Assembly (NCBI RefSeq): GCF_003994475.1
Contig: NZ_RZNY01000013.1
Span: 86,883-150,882 of the forward strand
DNA length: 64,000 nt
Direction: 5' to 3'
Source: Paenibacillus anaericanus
Lineage (GTDB): Bacteria; Bacillota; Bacilli; Paenibacillales; Paenibacillaceae
Shown: positions 62,383 through 64,000 of the stretch, piece by piece
How positions within the stretch are numbered: the first letter of the stretch is position 1
How the letters are laid out: each line of letters begins with the position of its first letter
Notes under the pieces: model-generated
Seen by the model: only the letters and a program-made list of their open reading frames with translations
What the model was told of the DNA's origin: nothing
Databases searched by the model: none
Made by a program: the position numbers and the translations under genes

Positions 62383-63174
62383 TTATCCGATAAATTCTTG
62401 TACCCACACACCATTATAGTACGCTACACCGATTGTAGTGTAATTAGCACTTAGAATGTTTTTACGGTGACCATCACTATTCATCCATGCATTCATCACT
62501 TCTGCTGGTGTACGTTGCCCTTTGGCAATATTCTCACCAGCCGTACGATATTGAATACCTTGCGCGTTCATCAAATCAAACGGAGATCCAAGAGTCGGCG
62601 AATTATGGTCGAAGTAATTGTTGTTATACATATCTTTCGCTTTCAGCATCGCTACATTAGTAAGTGCAGAATCGGATTTCAAAGGTTGAAGTCCTACCTT
62701 AGCACGTTCTTGGTTCACTAGATCAACCACTTGTGCAGCAAAATCATCCTTCACAGCTTGATCCCCATTATCCGTTCCTGTTCCAGGATTTGATGGTTCT
62801 GGTGCTGGTGTACTTGGTTTCACTGGAGTGCTTGGCACTACTGGAGTACTCGGTTCTACTGGAGTACTTGGTTTCACCGGATCACTAGTTTCCGGTTTGC
62901 TAGATTCCGGAGTACTAGATTCAGGTTTACTATTGTCCGGTAATGTAACATCTGGTTGTGGGATAACAGGCTTAATATCAAGCACTAGCTTATCCAAAAG
63001 CTCAGACCAGTTCTGAGTATTAAAATAAAAGCCGTAGCTTTCAATGTTTATCATTTTGTAATTCGGAACCTGAGTAGCCACATTTTGTGAAGCAGCCATT
63101 GCCGGGCTTGCCGCTAGAACTGGTGCTAGAATAAGAGCTCCGGTGATAACCATATTTTTAAACTTGTACTTCAT
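62383..63174 (-). CDS. Secreted CAP/SCP-domain protein (YkwD-like)
   Basis: A 263-residue secreted protein: signal peptide (to about A28), a short region (30-72), a proline/serine/threonine linker with repeated PSTP units (about 75-135), and a CAP domain (about 145-262). FDHNSP, AGENIAKG and HRKNILSANYTTIGV are the CAP signatures. These proteins are spore-coat or extracellular in Bacillales; their activity is unknown. A c-di-AMP riboswitch precedes it, which links it to cell wall or osmotic stress. The start ATG follows GGGAGAG. Confidence 0.88.
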   Translation of the reverse strand: MKYKFKNMVITGALILAPVLAASPAMAASQNVATQVPNYKMINIESYGFYFNTQNWSELLDKLVLDIKPVIPQPDVTLPDNSKPESSTPESSKPETSDPVKPSTPVEPSTPVVPSTPVKPSTPAPEPSNPGTGTDNGDQAVKDDFAAQVVDLVNQERAKVGLQPLKSDSALTNVAMLKAKDMYNNNYFDHNSPTLGSPFDLMNAQGIQYRTAGENIAKGQRTPAEVMNAWMNSDGHRKNILSANYTTIGVAYYNGVWVQEFIG

Positions 63175-63192
63175 AAAATAAATCTCTCCCTT

Positions 63193-63306
63193 TGTAGCCT
63201 ACGAGGTTAGCTGACGGGTTCGGGTCAAAGTGGATTCCCCTTGTCACATGCTTGCGACTTCACCCCAATAAATGGTTCCCCCGTGCCCGAATGGGCTTCG
63301 GCATGA
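63193..63306 (-). ncRNA. c-di-AMP riboswitch (ydaO/yuaA)
   Basis: The minus strand carries the hallmark sequence blocks of the ydaO class in order: CACGGGGGAACC (around 63290-63279), TTGGGGTGAAG (around 63270-63260), AAGGGGAATCC (around 63243-63233) and GACCCGAACCCGTCAGCTAACCTCGTAGGC split over 63226-63197. The 5' GCC and 3' GGC can close the outer stem. It lies just upstream of the CAP-domain gene; in this class, c-di-AMP binding turns off expression of cell wall and osmolyte genes. Confidence 0.92.
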
Positions 63307-63540
63307 TTTTTGGTACGTCCAAATCTTAACATGGATCCCAACTCGAATCACTTCTAAATTAATGTTAATTGATACACATATACCCATAGTAAATATATGA
63401 AATCTAAAGAGATTCCCATACAAACTGCAACATTTCACGGGACCTCACCGTCTAGAATTATATAAACAAGCCTATTTGGCTTAAATTAACTTTCCAAGCA
63501 CCTAGGTTGAATATCTACACAAATAATGGAGGTATGACAA
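63307..63540. other. Divergent promoter region
   Basis: The region between the riboswitch and the rightward secreted protein gene contains both promoters. A small AAGCC/GGCTT hairpin lies at about 63469-63483. Nothing else stands out. Confidence 0.4.
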
Positions 63541-64000
63541 ATGAACAAAATGTATAAAGTAATAGCAACAGCATCTATTCTAACGATGGCAGCTATGCCA
63601 GTGGCAGCAAATGCACAAAGCATCCCAACCGCCGCACCAGCTCATTACGGACAAATTAGCCTTGGTAACATTCTGAGCCAACTCAAAGTGATTTCAGGTA
63701 CTATGGGGCAAATTACTGACTTTACAAATGATAAAACCGGCAAGTTCATTACCGTAACAGGTCGTGGTGTTACACCGTCCGATCAAAGCGAAATCGTTCT
63801 TTCCATCACTAAAGATACTAAAATTATAGATTCTAAAGGTAAACGCGTAGCTCTACAAACGATTATGGATGAGAAGAAAGCCGTTAAAGCATTTTACAGT
63901 CCTAGTATCACAAAAAGTATTCCAGCACGCGGAACCGCATTGACACTTATTGTTCAAGACCAAAGCTTCACTGGAATTGACGGTAAGGTAACCGAAGTGC
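63541..64000 (+). CDS. Secreted protein (partial, 3' end outside window)
   Basis: At least 153 residues; the gene runs past the right edge. A signal peptide (about 1-24, AAMPVAANA) is followed by a beta-rich soluble domain (VIVSGTMGQITDF-like strands, KFITVTGRG, SEIVLSITKDTKI, TALTLIVQD). The pattern suggests a small OB-like fold of the kind found in Paenibacillus secreted proteins, but no family is certain. GGAGG lies 8 bases before the ATG. Confidence 0.75.
   Translation, partial: MNKMYKVIATASILTMAAMPVAANAQSIPTAAPAHYGQISLGNILSQLKVISGTMGQITDFTNDKTGKFITVTGRGVTPSDQSEIVLSITKDTKIIDSKGKRVALQTIMDEKKAVKAFYSPSITKSIPARGTALTLIVQDQSFTGIDGKVTEV

Noticed and set aside
62780-62950. Short tandem repeats considered as a CRISPR array
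   Set aside because: They encode the PSTP-type linker of the CAP protein in frame; repeat units are 12-18 bases with no unique spacers.

Overview
The window looks like a chromosomal segment of a spore-forming, low-GC Gram-positive of the Paenibacillus type. This rests on a GerA/GerC/GerB germination operon, strong AGGAGG-type ribosome binding sites with frequent GTG and TTG starts, YesM/YesN-type two-component pairs beside CUT1 sugar ABC transporters, CcpA (cre) and Fur boxes, and a c-di-AMP riboswitch before a CAP-domain gene. No rRNA, tRNA, transposase, phage gene or CRISPR array was seen.

Layout. 1-2.3 kb: two small regulator-led operons on the minus strand (PadR with a partial membrane protein; MarR with a membrane-anchored protein). 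2.3-4.3 kb: a phosphodiester glycosidase-like protein and a GT2 glycosyltransferase whose GtrA domain has been cut by a deletion, behind an array of five TTCA repeats spaced exactly 11 bp. 4.4-7.7 kb: the deoxyribonucleoside operon deoC-nupC-pdp. 7.8-10.4 kb: DinB/YfiT-like, GNAT, CPBP protease and a small membrane protein. 10.6-15.9 kb: a five-gene spore germinant receptor operon with two B subunits. 15.9-16.2 kb: a decayed fragment that looks like a solute-binding protein. 16.5-18.8 kb: a large zinc-ribbon membrane protein. 18.9-22.2 kb: an AraC/GyrI-like regulator, then a DHA2 drug exporter with its MarR regulator. 22.4-26.6 kb: a Fur-type iron-siderophore ABC system. 26.6-30.4 kb: a threonine aldolase-like enzyme, an intergenic nested inverted repeat, and several small genes including a TetR regulator and a LURP-one-like protein. 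30.5-33.5 kb: a GH13 alpha-glucosidase and a polysaccharide deacetylase.

The right half is carbohydrate foraging. Two sugar ABC loci with their own YesM/YesN pairs diverge from about 39.9 kb; the rightward one carries a GH31 glycosidase. A secreted GH18 chitinase with a full-match cre site follows. A LacI-regulated operon (60.5 to 53.8 kb, minus strand) encodes a CUT1 ABC transporter, a LacI regulator, a BadF-type sugar kinase and a GH4 phospho-glycosidase. A second, paralogous LacI gene lies upstream, and a large secreted metallophosphoesterase lies downstream. Near-perfect palindromes precede both the transporter operon and the phosphoesterase, and the two LacI proteins have identical recognition helices, so they may share one regulon. 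The window ends with a secreted CAP-domain protein under a c-di-AMP riboswitch and the start of another secreted protein.

The most interesting points are the kinase plus GH4 pairing fed by an ABC importer instead of a PTS, the shared LacI operators and duplicate regulators, the 11-bp TTCA array, the GtrA deletion, and the nested inverted repeat at 27.8-28.0 kb.
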